Origin: Metopolophium dirhodum
Taxonomy: Eukaryota > Arthropoda > Insecta > Hemiptera > Aphididae
DNA length: 64,000 nt
Assembly (NCBI RefSeq): GCF_019925205.1
Contig: NC_083560.1
Span: 58,822,270-58,886,269 of the forward strand
Direction: 5' to 3'
Within the stretch, counting starts at the first letter, position 1; each line of letters starts with the position of its first letter. Shown here piece by piece: positions 25,301 to 38,009 of this stretch. Below the pieces are notes generated by a model, which had not been told where the DNA came from, searched no databases, and saw only the letters and a program-made list of their open reading frames with translations. The position numbers and the translations under genes were made by a program.

Positions 25301-26131
25301 GTACTTAAGTTTTATCTATGGATTTGATTTAGCATGACTTTAGTAAATATCACTATTTTATGTGTACACGTGTAGGTGTAGTATCGATACCCATCGATCA
25401 AAACCCGATCCTTAATTAAGATTTAAGAGACACGACATGAAGGTATAAAGTACAATTTCGTTTCATTTCAGTAATTCGGTTATCATTGTGTTGACTTTCA
25501 TGTCATATACTCATATCGCGCTTGTGTTATTTATCATAGCTTGCATGTTTCGTTTTTCATATATTAGTAGGTACCTATATAATAAACTTAAATTTTGAAC
25601 TTTTTTCATCCAAAATTGATGTTCAAATTATAGTTAATAATAAAAAAGAATAGGTATGTGCATTTTTAGACTATTTTAAATATAACAGTAGGTATAATAT
25701 TGCAATTGTTTAGTGGGCCCACTAGACACTCAACCAGTTTACTATGCACATTGTTATTTTCCGTAGGTGGTACATGACCAGTGACCATGTAAAAAATTAT
25801 GATTATTCTTCCGGATTAGAACCGTCTTCATATTTATTTTCAACTTATACTTCTTGAAAGTTGAAATACTTTTGATAATAGGTATCCAATTTAAATTGCT
25901 GAGTATCTATCTGGTGTTTTTTTTATCATACATTTAAAATTCATTCAATTTTTAAAACGATTGACCAAATTTAAAAAAAATTATTAGTTATTAATATATT
26001 ATACATTATACATAGTGGCTCACTTGAGCCGTCATGCTTTGTTATTTGTTTTATATATAATACTCATCGTATTTGATTATACAAATTTTATACAAAAATA
26101 TTATAATATTATTTATGTTAGAACTTACAAA
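22316..26131. other. No gene recognised
   Basis: Long AT-rich stretch. Minus frames at 22295-22516 and 23152-23412 (73 and 86 codons) have no motif, signal or splice support. One TAGGTACCTA palindrome is at 25568-25577. Confidence 0.35.
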
Positions 26132-26358
26132 CAGGGACTGGAACCTTAATGGAACCTTACCGAAACCATTATTTAACTTAATTTAAAAACTGGAACCTTA
26201 CCGGAACCGATACTTTTACTTAACAAATTTTTTTACATATGAATAAAACCAAAACAGGTAACACATTTTTATTTTTTGAGAACCGAAACCTAAATTTTAG
26301 ATTTCCGGGAACCAAACCGGAACCGGAACCGTAAAAATCATCAAGGTTCCAATCCCTG
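26132..26358. mobile_element. GGAACC-rich MITE, hAT-like (227 bp)
   Basis: The ends CAGGGACTGGAACC and GGTTCCAATCCCTG are near-perfect inverted repeats starting with CAGGG, as in many hAT elements. The interior repeats GGAACC and GAACCG units. The flanks CTTACAAA and CTTAAACT agree only partly, so the TSD has decayed. A related truncated copy is at 57716-57851. Confidence 0.7.
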
Positions 26359-27239
26359 CTTAAACTGAAGTTTCATACGCTTTTTTCTTATAAGCGTTTT
26401 CACACATTTAAAAAAATTTTGATGATTGTATTGTTCGATCACAAAATACAATATAATATTACCCTACTGTTTGAATAAATCTTAATTTGGTGAATAAAAC
26501 TAAAAATGTATGGTTTTTATCGTTTGCTAAAGATGCAGTGATGATATTTATGGAAATTATATAAAGCAAATGGTGCTGAATATCCAAAAAATTCTTATGT
26601 AAAAATTATTTGGAAATTTTGTGTTTTAAATGTGTAGTTATACAACATAATAAAATATAAGATACTATTGATAATGTAGGAATAGTGAATACAATTAAGG
26701 TTTTAATTAAATTTAACTAAGCTATTCTTTATAATAAGGTCCGGTTAGTACATTATAATATAAGAATAATAAAGGTATAGGTATGAAGATATTTATTGAT
26801 ACTAACCATAGAAGTCAAATTCAATTGGCAAATTAATTAATAATATTACTTATGAGGTATTTCAGAGTAATCAATATAAGCTTAGCTTTAATTCATAGCC
26901 ATGTTTAATATATAAAAAATAGTCTCCATTAGAAAAATTCCATACTAACTACCTACAAACAAATATTTACAAAAATATTAATTACCCTTTATTTGGCATC
27001 TATTTTAACTTTTAAAATAAATGAATTAGATAGTCAATTGATTGTAATATAAAAAATATGTCGTTTGAAATAAATAGAAGGAAAGATCCAAATTAACTAC
27101 TAATCATGAATTTAAAAATAAGAAAAATACGTGCTGCATATTACATAATATAATTATATTTTTGAATTATAATTTTATAGAGCATTTTTTTAAAACCCGT
27201 TATACTTCCTTTCTTATGAATAACTCTAAAGCAATTTAA
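26359..27239. other. No gene recognised
   Basis: AT-rich DNA with no frame or repeat boundary that I can support. Confidence 0.3.
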
Positions 27240-27480
27240 TGATTTTAGATTCCGAGTGGAGCGATTCTCGATTTACAATGATGTGTAATTTGTTGTGTCT
27301 AGAGACACTTTTTATCGTAGAAAAAATGCATTGACTTTCAACATTAGCATTTTTTTTTTAGTAGGATATTAAATATAATATTTGGTTCTTAGAGAGTTCA
27401 AAATTAAAAAAATTCAAAGTAAGCGTTAGTAAAAATAATATACAAATTTAGAAAAAAACTGGATCTTTAAGGCAAAATTA
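27240..27480 (+). repeat. Family-A dispersed repeat, forward copy
   Basis: It begins GATTTTAGATTCCGAGTGGAG and continues CGATTTACAATGATGTGT. The same terminal signature (AGATTCTGAGCG, then a GATGAATGTATTGA-like word and ACAATGATGTGTG) is seen at 30880 and, in reverse, ending at 33620, 40635, 44650 and 59715. The interior diverges quickly. Confidence 0.6.
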
Positions 27481-28049
27481 TTATTATTTTTTTTTTATTT
27501 AGCGTTGAATCAGTTGGTGTACTTAAATACAAATAACTGTAGATACTTTACATTTTCATCAAATATTTATATTACTATTTTATATATATGATAAAATTTG
27601 AAAATAGTTTGTCTCTTTTTTAAACTATATTTTATAGGCATGGGACATTCTAGATTTATTATAGTTTTATTTTTCAATTAGGTACTGTTAATATTTTTTG
27701 TGCAGTCATTCAGTAAATTAAATACATGCTATCTAAAAACAATTGTTTAGTGTGATGAAAAAAAAAGTTGTGCGTAAATTAACTATGATATTACACGGCA
27801 AGGTGGTATTATAGTCGTATAGACTCAAATGTTAATAACAATAATAACAATAATATAACTTGATACAATTTACTAATAATATATATAGGTATAGTGTTAT
27901 AATAATTAAATATAAATAATATATTAAATGCAATGTTTTAGGCCAAAATTAAATTAATAACCTACTATAATACTAATAGTTAACAAAACTATACTGAAAT
28001 ATTATCAATATCAAAATAATATTTCATGAAACATACTTGATAAAGGCCA
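27481..28049. other. No gene recognised
   Basis: AT-rich DNA between repeat copies. Confidence 0.3.
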
Positions 28050-28170
28050 ACATACCGCTCAGGATCGTTTCGTATACAATTAATTTTAATTTAACACATC
28101 GATTACAGTGACTCACTCGACACCTACTGTATAACAGAGTGGTATCCACTTGCCCACCAATTTTACCTTG
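28050..28170 (-). repeat. Family-B fragment, reverse copy
   Basis: CCGCTCAGGATCGTTT, TTTTAATTTAACACATCGAT, TACAGTGACTCACT and GTGGTATCCACTTGCCCACC follow the reverse complement of the family-B core at 31555-31680. It is diverged. Confidence 0.65.
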
Positions 28171-30384
28171 GTTTGTTATAAATGTTTTAGGACAAAATAA
28201 AATATATTTATGATTGTCCTAGACAGATTAATATTTTACATATTGTTGAGTTTAATGAAGATATTATATACCTAGTTTTAGGTTATAGGTTATCTGTTTA
28301 ATTTCTGGTATAGATGTATAGTTATAAACATGATATTTTTAGCAATACAATTTAAGAAAATTTAATATCATAGCTAATCAATTTTCTAATTTGTAAAATA
28401 GGCATCCATAGAGTTTATAAAAATATGGCCATTTATATGCTTTCTAAAAGTCATCGTTCATACATTTTAGCGGTAAAAATTATATTTTTTGAGGAAAATA
28501 TAAAAAACTCCTTACATTTTGGGTTTTTAGAGATCACATATCATAGAAGTCAGAACCTGTATTTTATGGATCTATTACTTATTTAGCATAACTCTAAGAC
28601 CGTGCCATAGAGCGTAGAAAATCATTTTGGGGAGCTCATAGATCACCACAAACACGACGTGTGTGAAGTTGGCCCCGCCAAGGTTATAAATTATGAAAAA
28701 AAATCTGAGGTTGATACGATGATGTGGTAGGGCACGTGGATATTTGATTCCCCCAATTTTGGTACATAGATTAAGGCGATTACCGAGAATATACATAAGG
28801 TTGCAAATTTTTTTATGTTGGTCGCAAAAAGTTGCAAATTATAGTTGCAAAATGCCAAGATATTGATAAAAGTTTGGTGTAGTTATCATGACATGGTCGG
28901 GCCCACTTCACGCTCGTTCAAACATAGACATTGGGTATTGATCAATGGTTGTTATCTCTTTTGAAGAGAATAAAAACTATATTTGGTACTTAGGTTAGTA
29001 GTACTTCTGAAATGTGTAAATATTCGTCATTCTCTAAAAACAAATACTAAGTATTTAACCCTGTACCACTACCGTGACCTTGTAAGTCGATATAATTATA
29101 TAGGTACTGAAAAAGTAGCACGCACATTATATACATAAATAATTAGGTACGTATATGATGATTTAATCGCCAAGTGTCGAACACTAAACTATTTTAAATA
29201 AAAAAAACGTCTTGAAATATTGCGAATAACATAATATTATGCTGGCACGCTGCAATCGTGAAAACACTCGAATACTTGTGTGATTACGTTTAATTATGAA
29301 TGACGTCAATTCGGTAAACACCCATTAATCGTGCCCATGATACCATGTCGTTCCAAATCTAGGGAAGGCAGTCTATAGGTATTATACTTAGGTTTTAGGA
29401 ACTTTGGCTACGATATAAGGCAAACATGCATACTCCTGAAGGGATTCTAAAACGATCGAGCAGGTTTCAAAGACTTTTTTTGTATGAACGAAAATCAGTA
29501 GCTATAAGTAAATATCATAAAATAGTATTAATTTACACTTAATGAAAAAATTTAAATGTCATTTTTTTATTTTTAGTATTGTATAATCTTGGTTAGAGAT
29601 AACAGTGAATTATTATCATATAAAAATAAACAAAAATATGAAATTAATTTTTTGTAAACAAAATTAGAAAACATGAATTCAAATAAATCTCAAATAAATC
29701 TTTGGAAATATTATGTTTGTTATTTGTATTATTTAAAGTATATTGTTCTGTGTTTAAAAATGACAGTCATAATCAGGCAGCATTGTATATCAGTATTATT
29801 ATCCGTCGTAAATAAAAGTCAAGTTATTCTGTTTACTAAAAATAAAACTTAAGATAAAAGCTAATACAAGATTATCCACAAAAAATTAAAAAAACATATT
29901 AATATTCGAAAAATATACTTGTATAATAAGAATATAAGAAGAACTTTTTTCAAAGAATATTTAAAAAATATATAAATATTACCTACCCAATATATTATAT
30001 ACGATTATGCTCAAAACCTAACCTTAAATTGTATGCAGAAGGTAGAATTAGACAAAATAATTTGCTTTTTTCCTAAACATATGCGTGAGTAAAAAAAGTT
30101 ATTCTGGTATTTAATAAAGCTATTATTGGCTGTTGCCCTTAACAAAATAATGATTTACAGAATTATTGCGTTACATTATGTGATATTTTCCTTGGTATTA
30201 TATTAAAATTAACTTGTGTTAAAATAAATGATGACACATTTATAACCACTTTACCGAGGTTTGGATTATTAAATCAACCGCTCTTGTAGAGCAACAGACA
30301 AGAGTTGAATATAATAAATAATAATAAAACATCATGTTAAGTAAATGTCAAGTGTTCCTATCGTCATTGAGTAAGTCACTGTCA
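28171..30384. other. No gene recognised
   Basis: AT-rich DNA. A minus frame of 73 codons (28575-28796) lies in a slightly GC-richer patch but has no recognisable motif. A small hairpin (CTCTTGT / ACAAGAG) lies near 30277-30304. Confidence 0.3.
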
Positions 30385-30470
30385 TATACGTGTTAAAATT
30401 GAATTCAATTATAAATGATAAATCATTGCATAGAAAAACGATTCTGAGCGAAGACGGTCACCCATATTAC
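30385..30470 (+). repeat. Family-B fragment, forward copy
   Basis: AAAATTGAATTCAATTATAA is followed by ATTGCATAGAAAAACGATTC and TGAGCGAAGACGGTCA. This matches the AACGATTCTGAGCG core and its left side at 31620-31685. Confidence 0.65.
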
Positions 30471-30879
30471 TATCTATATCATATATTAATATTGATATTA
30501 TACTATTATAGTAATTAATTTTACTAGGTAGACATTATTATTAGGTGTGGTAGGTTAAATTTTAATTTTTTCCTAAAACATTGCATTAATTATTTTACTA
30601 TACGTAGAACTTATTGTAGAACCGTGTGAATAAGTTCGACGGTCGTGCTACCTATAAATGTGTAATAGTATAAATTGTATCGAAATTTAAAAAAAAAATA
30701 ATTGTGTAATCTAAAAAATTAGTTTTATATATTTTTTAGATTTTTTGTTCCAATATTAATTACATAACTATGAGGAACCCTTGTATTAAGTCTTAGCTAT
30801 ACAAATTATACATTTTATACATTTTCAAATATAAAATAATTTGCAAATTTTCAATCTTTTTCATAGATTGACATATTTT

Positions 30880-31270
30880 GTAGTTTCTGAGCGAAGCGAT
30901 GAATGTTTTGATTTTATAATAATTATATGTGTTTTTTTCTTTTGTGTCTGTATACACGATAATAAGTATTTAAAATAATGTTTTGGTTTCCAAATTCAGT
31001 ATCTTTTTCGGTGGGAAAATGAATTTAATTGATACTTCTGAAAGGTCAAAATTGAAAATTCCTAGTTGTTTTTAAAAACATTGGGATAACGATAAACAAA
31101 AAAAAAAAAAAACTAAGGGAAAATCGAATTTTTACGCAAACCCAGTTTCTGACTAAATCAATTTTTTTTTTGACGTGAATCAAAAATGAATAACCAGTAC
31201 ATGCAATTTTCACCAAATGTTTGTACTAGCATTTTCTATAGGTACGTAGTACAATTTGATTTTAAACAAA
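30880..31270 (+). repeat. Family-A dispersed repeat, forward copy
   Basis: TTTCTGAGCGAAGCGATGAA, then TTTTTTTCTTTTGTGTCTGT, a GTGGGAAAATGA block and ATTTTCTATAGG near the end parallel the reverse complement of 33240-33625. It could be the left inverted arm of an element whose right arm is at 33030-33625, but the span between them is itself full of repeats. Confidence 0.65.
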
Positions 31271-31549
31271 TACTAAGCATAAGAAATATTCGATTATTAT
31301 TAATTTTTTACTAAAATTATTGTTTAACCTTGTCGGAACAAAAAACTTAAGAAAGTAATACAAAGTTCCTCGTTTATTGTTATTAGTGTAGTTTAAAAAA
31401 ACGAAAAGTCTAAAACGAATTTTAAAGAAAAATTTGACTATTATTTTGAGTCAGAATTATAATAAAAATTGTTCTTTTTGTATCAAACATTTGAAAATGA
31501 TATATAAGATTCTTCATATTATTAAGTTTGTCTAAATTAAACAACAAAA

Positions 31550-32180
31550 AAAGGTGGGTTAGTGGATGTCGCTCTGCTGTACAGTAAGTTACAAGTGGGT
31601 CACTGTAATGGATGGTGTTAAATTTGAATTCAATGATATAATATCATTGTATAAGAAAAACGATTCTGAGCGAAAACGGTCAGTTAGCCTATGATATTAC
31701 CAAGTATATTTGACGATATTATTGTGAATAAAGTAATTTATATATAACCTATTTACGTGGAGCCTTGTTTTCAATTTTCAATCCTTAGCTATAAAAGTTG
31801 AACATTTTATAAATATTTAACTACAAAATAATTATTAAATTATAAATTTCATAAATTTTGCCAAAATTTTAACTTTTAATGCTTATAAAAAAAAATTGTG
31901 CCTATGTATTTTCAATATTTTTCAACTGCTATATTGTAACAATATATCAGGAGCCTTGCATAAAATTTCCACGCTTTTCTACCCAACAAATTTTATTGAT
32001 ATTTATAGAAAAAAAAACTAAAAAATTGAGAACCGACAATGTCCGTAAACAGCTCAAAAAGAGTCAAATTATTTTCAAAATTTTATCGTGTATAGAAAAT
32101 ACTAATACAATCATTCTGTGAAATTTTCAAGTATCTACAGTCATACGTTTTTTAATTACAACAAAATAAGAAAATCGTTA
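31550..32180 (+). repeat. Family-B dispersed repeat, longest forward copy
   Basis: It starts at GGTGGGTTAGTGGATGTCGC and carries the AACGATTCTGAGCG core and the ATTTACGTGGAGCCTTG block. Its right half (TTGTGCCTATGTATTTTCAA to ACAATGTCCGTAAACAGCTC) is repeated in the same direction at 33030-33320. An 80-codon frame inside it (31879-32121) is repeat sequence, not a gene. The reverse copy at 11505-12050 is its closest relative here. Confidence 0.75.
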
Positions 32181-32255
32181 CATGAGATATCGAGTAAATA
32201 TCAAATGTTGTAAAAATATGAATTTCAATCGCTCATAAATATTTTATTTTATTTT

Positions 32256-32676
32256 TTCTTGTAGACATTTTTTTTTTGATAAAAGTAGACATACTTATGG
32301 ATAATCTTGTATTACATTTTAAAATCTGAGATTTAAAAAGAAAAATTTTTATAATTTCTCAACTCAAAATAATTTGCTAATTTTCGTGATTTTTTCGTAT
32401 TTTGTCAAAATTTGAACTTTAAATGCTTATAAATAAAACTGTGACTAAGGATTTTTAATTTTTTTCATCTGCCTTTGAAACAATAACCTAGGAGTCCCAA
32501 TTGTAATTGTTGGTCACAATAAGCATTTAAAGTTCAAATCTTGACAAGATACGTAAAAATTACGAAAATATGTAAATTATTTTTAGTTAGAAATTTATAA
32601 AAAATTAATAATAAGTAATACAATGTTCCACATAAGTTTGTATAACCGTCATAAAAAAAAAAATGTCTACAAGAAA
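32256..32676. repeat. Long imperfect palindrome (fold-back), about 420 bp
   Basis: CTTGTAGACATTTTT at the left reappears inverted as AAATGTCTACAAG at the right. Inside it, TTTGAACTTTAAATGCTTAT at the left matches ATAAGCATTTAAAGTTCAAA at the right, and AATAATTTGCTAATTTTCGT matches its complement. The symmetry centre is near 32480-32500, around CCTAGGAGTCCCAATTG. The arms are about 180 bp and moderately diverged. It is embedded in the family A/B cluster and shares words with it. Confidence 0.7.
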
Positions 32677-32754
32677 GTCAAATTAAATTTTTAATTATAA
32701 TATAAATAAAACATAAATAAGAAAATAAAAGCTTTTATGCTACTCTAAATATTA

Positions 32755-32800
32755 AATTGTTTAAAAACGATTCTGAGCGGTGACGGTTTTTCAGTGTGGA
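32755..32800 (+). repeat. Family-B core fragment
   Basis: TAAAAACGATTCTGAGCGGT followed by GACGG repeats the family-B core word. The neighbouring sequence does not match. Confidence 0.5.
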
Positions 32801-33029
32801 TATTTTGTATTATATTTATATTGTTATTACTAATAATTAATACGTTAGGCGGTAAGTTGAATTAATATTATACAATTACAACAAAATAACTAAAATCGTT
32901 ATTCTTGGTTATTTAATATGTAATTTTCTCCAAATGTAAACATAAAATAACTATTTTTGAGATTTTTTGGTTACAGAATAACCTACTTACGTCGATTTTA
33001 AATTTGATAAAATATGTTGTCAAAAATCA

Positions 33030-33625
33030 AACTTTAAATGCCTATAAAAAAAATTGTGCCTATGTATTTTTAATATTTTTCAACTGCTAATTAAGCAATA
33101 TATAGCAAGGAGTCTTGTATGACTTTTGACACTTTTTGACCCAACAAATAAATATTTAAGGACATTCAAAGAAAAAAAAACTAAAAAAATTGAAAACTGA
33201 AAATGTCCGTAAACAGTTCAAAACAAACCCAAATATTTTGAAAATTTTATCGAGTATAGAAAATGCAAATATTAACAACAAGTGAAAACTTCATGTAAAT
33301 ACGTTAGTTTTTTTAAAGTTACACCAAAAACTAAAATCGATTTTGTCAAAAACCGATTTAGCGTAAAAATGTACGGTTTTCCTTAATTTTTTTTTTTGTT
33401 TTTTTCGGCGTTTTTAAACACTAATGGGAATATTGGACCATATTTGGACCTCCTCAATACACCAACTAGAATCACTTTCCCATCAAACAAGAAACTGCAG
33501 TTGAAAATCGAACCATTATTTCGACTAATTCTCGTGTACAAAGACACAAAAAACAAAAAAATAAAAAATGCACACATCATTGTAGAATCAATACATTTAT
33601 CGCCACGCTCAGAATCTACTAAAAT
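33030..33625 (-). repeat. Family-A dispersed repeat, reverse copy
   Basis: It ends with ATACATTTATCGCCACGCTC then AGAATCT, the complement of the family-A terminus. It contains AAAATCGATTTTGTCAAAAA and CTAATTCTCGTGTACAAAGA, both also found in the copies at 40200 and 44285. Overlapping open frames on both strands (33383-33746, up to 116 codons) arise inside it and read as repeat-derived peptide. Confidence 0.7.
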
Positions 33626-35285
33626 AAATCAAAATTTGTTTGATTATACCATTTATACCTACTTAAGTATAGTATTTAAAAAAATTTTGAACGTGTCCTT
33701 TATAATAATATGTCTCTTCTTTAAAATAAATAATTTTATTACTTGATTATTACGGCATATTTCTGCTGATAAATGGTGAAATAATTAATGCAGTGATGTA
33801 ATATTATAGTGTATTGTTACTTATCTAGTAACTATTTAGTGCGTTTACACTACTGACTATATTTCAAGACACCAACACGACAAGCCACCGCAGTGTAGGT
33901 ATATAATATTATATTGTTTGTATTTTATTATGAACTTGAGGTAAAAAAGTAGTTTTTAATACAAAATTAATCAGTTTAATATATATTTATCAAAAAATGT
34001 GTTTAAAAAGTAAATCGTTGTGCATCATATACAAATTTTACATCGATTCATATTAAACACGTATTTTTATATTAGAAACAAATATTGTTTACTTACTGGT
34101 TTTGAAACCAAAATTGTAACTATTATGTATATAATCTTCTGTTTTAAAAATCAATTTATGTATTCAAATATTTTATTGTAATATTAATAATTAAATATAC
34201 CGCACCTATGGCTTTGATATTATTAGCATTATTAGTGGTTAGTATACATGGAAATTACGGAATTAGTTATCTGTTGACCCTCACTAATAGTTTTGCATAA
34301 AATTGTTATGCAATACCTACCTGTTTTAATGTGCACCTAAAAACATAACTTACTGTTTAGGAAACTGCCTGCTATATAAATACAATAATTGTTGTAATCG
34401 TCCAAGCGTTAAAATGTGTAGCGAAGAACAATCATTCCATTACCTACTTAAGTTACGTTAACGTGGAAATGACGTTCGGTTTTCGACAAAGAACGAGACA
34501 ATACGACATGTCAACATACTTTGGTAAATACCTTTGACGAATCTTCGACCTTTGTCGGTGAGAAACATATCGGTGCGGATATAGTTTTAGATGGACTTAA
34601 CGATTATTGTTGACAAAATCAAAGAAACCGGATTCGAATCGAAGCATATTTCGGAAAATCGAATGATACGGATAATTATTGCAATATTTACGACTTTCAA
34701 TTGAAAAATAGTGTTTATGCTGTTATTACCAATAAAAATATGATGTGGTATACTATTACATAATTGAAAATACATTCAAACTCGTAACAAAACACAATTC
34801 TTTACTAAACACAACGACGTGTGTCAAGGTGTTTTATTTTTTTCTATGATTGATTTCATGTTATATAAAGCGAGTCCGGCTCAGAATAATTAATCGTCGT
34901 TGGTTGACAATTTCACGAGACAAAGTCCGGAGACCAAACTGTGACCCCTGCAGCAAGATAGGCAACTCGCTATCGTATATATTTATTATTTGTTTGTTTT
35001 ATAATCATCAAATATGTAATTTAATTTTCTGGTAAGACGATGCGTTTTACTTTCATATATTTCAGCGATTCGTGTCCCTGCTAGATATTTTCCGGTAATT
35101 TAATTCTACTCATACAAACTATAATATTATACTTGCTCTGTAAAGTCGATTTGTCTTTAAACCATACGAATAAATAAATAAGTAATTGTCCAGCTTGCGA
35201 TGCCACAGCAACTGCAGTCATCATACAGTAATTACCACACATAGTGTTGATTGGATTAAAACAGGCACACAATATTATTATAATA
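33626..35285. other. No gene recognised; one possible promoter-like patch
   Basis: A GC-richer patch at about 34430-35095 has TATATAAAG at 34862-34870, TCAGA at 34881-34885 and an acceptor-like TATATTTCAG ending at 35066. The TATA to TCAGA spacing is shorter than usual and no good frame follows. I report it only as a weak promoter candidate. Confidence 0.2.
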
Positions 35286-35287
35286 TA

Positions 35288-35468
35288 CAGTCAGTATCAT
35301 CTATAACGACGCCGGTTGTAACGACATATTATGGGTTATAACGACGTTATTTTCAAAGTCTCGGCAAAATTCTATGTACAAAATCAAATTTAGTCATAAC
35401 GACATCAGGTGACAGCGACGTATTTTTTACGGTCCCCTGACCGTCATCGTTATAGATGATACTGACTG
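35288..35468. mobile_element. pogo/Tigger-like MITE with TA TSD (181 bp)
   Basis: The inverted ends begin CAGTCAGTATCATCTATAAC and match perfectly for 22 bases. TA dinucleotides flank both sides (35286-35287 and 35469-35470), as in Tc1/mariner/pogo elements. The interior repeats TAACGAC words. There is no open frame. The CAGT start and TAACGAC interior point to the pogo/Tigger branch. Confidence 0.85.
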
Positions 35469-35470
35469 TA

Positions 35471-36205
35471 TATGCAAATCAGTCCAAGTATAATGTCCCC
35501 CATGACCTTTGAAAATGTTTCCTCTCGGTCAGACGTACGAATGGACCTCATCATAGAACTGTGGTTATAATAAAACAAAACATGTACTTATACGCCTACT
35601 GTCGGTACAAACAAACCTTGATAAACACATCGTTTTCAGTAAACATCTGATTCACGTGAATTTCATCATACAACGCGTGCCAAAAATTTGATTTATCACA
35701 TTTAGTAGTTAATAGTTATTAGATAGGTACATAATAATATAACTCGGTGTGACGTAAATCGTGTAGTTTTTCCAATATGATAAAAATTATATCCGAGGGC
35801 AAGTATACAACATGTGAAAACATTGTTAAAAAATAAAACAAAATGGCGCTTAGGTATATTATTTCATTGTGACATTTGATTTTAATTACCTTAATTTATT
35901 TTCTCGCTGTTCTCAGGAAATGAACGCGTGTTTAACCGTCCAAAAAGCATTGTCAGACAATAGCTTATAGTAATATTATTATTATTATCAAGATCGTAAT
36001 CGGTTTTCTTTCAAGTGATGTTGTTGTCGCCGGTTTGTCCATCAAAATGTGCTTCGTTTGCTGACATCAATGTAAAATATAATAATAATATCATTGTCTA
36101 TGGTTTGTAATTTGTGCACAATTTATTTATTTAATTACGAATGTTCGGAGCGCTGTGTGGTTTCTTTTCATTCGTATCACCAACAATGCATAATATTATA
36201 ATAAC
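35471..36205. other. No gene recognised
   Basis: Mixed AT-rich DNA. No frame or repeat boundary can be supported. Confidence 0.3.
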
Positions 36206-36250
36206 GTGTTTCTTAAATATATTCAAAATTTGAATATATTTAAGAAACAC
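36206..36250. repeat. Perfect 45-bp palindrome
   Basis: GTGTTTCTTAAATATATTCA followed by AA, a single central A, then the exact inverse complement. The two 22-base arms have no mismatch. The one-base loop excludes a microRNA precursor. Confidence 0.95.
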
Positions 36251-38009
36251 AAATTTTTGAATTTCAAATAAATAATATTTGTGTGAACAAGACGGTATAA
36301 CACTATACCTATACGGATATACATAATAATATTATGTAGGTAATATGTACCAGGTACATTGTACCCCTATGGCGGCGTTATCTGTAATTCTATAAGGAGG
36401 CTACGACATTCCGAATTTGTGTAAACCGTAAGACTTTTTAGCCTTCTAGGGCAGATACTTTAAAAACCTAAGCATAGTTAGGTACCATAAATAGGTATAT
36501 TAAAAATACGTTAACGTTTTTATTGTTTTATTTGTTTAAAATATCAATTGCTCATTAATGTCAATCGTCAGGGTCGAGATATTTGTTAAAAAAAACGAGT
36601 ATAACTAGGTATTTTATATCGACTTTCCGGTTCCTACAGACTTAATTTCCTGCGAAATGCATAGACATTTTAAACTATAGTAATGTGTTAAACGATAAAC
36701 AATAGTTTTTGAGTCATAATAACCAATAGAGTAATGTATCAAGTAAAAGTTAAAATTTAGAAAATAATTGGTGACACTTGAAATAACTGACGATAGATCA
36801 ATAGATGAAATTAACAATAAGATACCGACAAATGATATAATAAGGTGGTATACGTGTTTTCGATTATCTGGCGTTAGATTTAAGTAAGTCAACGGTGGGG
36901 GATAGACAACCTCAAGATTGCCCTCCGACTGCAGTCACGCCACTATCCCCTCCTCATTGGCTGTTTATACGATAAACGTATTATACGATCTTAATAATAT
37001 GTGAATATTGGGAATTTGACATTGGTCCCCGGCACTTTGAAGAGGTCCCATTTCGGGAAACTTACGAAAAATCAACGCGGGAAACGGGTAAACTCGGGTA
37101 AGCCCCATCACCAAATAAATAATATAATAATCTTGGGTGCTGGGAACATTTCATAAAACGAAAACGCGCAAAGTACCACGCCGCAAGAAACGTAGGATTT
37201 GTTCATATCTCTTGTTCTATGTTAACGTATACAATTTACATAAGTAATATATACTCCAATTAGATATATTATTATAATAATATTACCAGTAACTATGTCC
37301 TCACCACAGACCTGCAAACAAACCTACATGACTAGTACACGTCGCGTCTTGTCGTTGTCAGTAGGTATCCTTTGAAAAAAAGAACGTAGACATGTAATAT
37401 TTACAGTTGGTGTATTTTTTCATTCTTGGAAAAAAAAACTGTATTTTTTGTTTCAAACTGTTTTTTCTGTTTCAAAATAAATTGTTTGAGTTTTAAACAG
37501 TATATTAAAAAAAATTTAATTTAAATTTAATAATATGTAATTTATTTATATGCCAATATGCCGTGCACTAGTATAATATGTTTTACTGTTTATTGATTAT
37601 TTATTTTAAATCTTGAAAGTATTTGAAATGTATTTTAAATATTTTATGTGGACATTATAATATTATGTAAAAAAATGTTAAAATTGGTAATTTATTCTAT
37701 ACATTAAAAAAAAATTAAAAAAATTAAAATAAAGGATGGTAGATTTATATAGATATAATTATTGAATACTTTCAAACTCATGTTTTAAACAAGTTTTTTA
37801 AAACATTGTATTTTTAACTTAACAACCATGATTATTTACTGCAATATACGTGAGTGTCTTATACGTTACTAATGAATCACCCCGTATACTAGGCACACAT
37901 AATACATAATATAATATAAAATATATACTATAGTTTCGCTAACTTCACCTGGGGAAAAAATTGATCTATTATAAAATATGGCACCCTTCGCTCGGTGTAT
38001 TTCGGTTTG
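36251..38009. other. No gene recognised
   Basis: AT-rich DNA. A 92-codon minus frame (36614-36892) is rich in Leu, Ile, Ser and Tyr from AT codons and has no motif. A GC-richer patch at about 37020-37100 is unexplained. Confidence 0.3.

Noticed and set aside
33383..33746. Frames of 65 (minus) and 116 (plus) codons
   Set aside because: They lie inside a family-A repeat found several times in the window.
36206..36250. MicroRNA precursor
   Set aside because: The stem is perfect and the loop is a single base, unlike a pre-miRNA hairpin.
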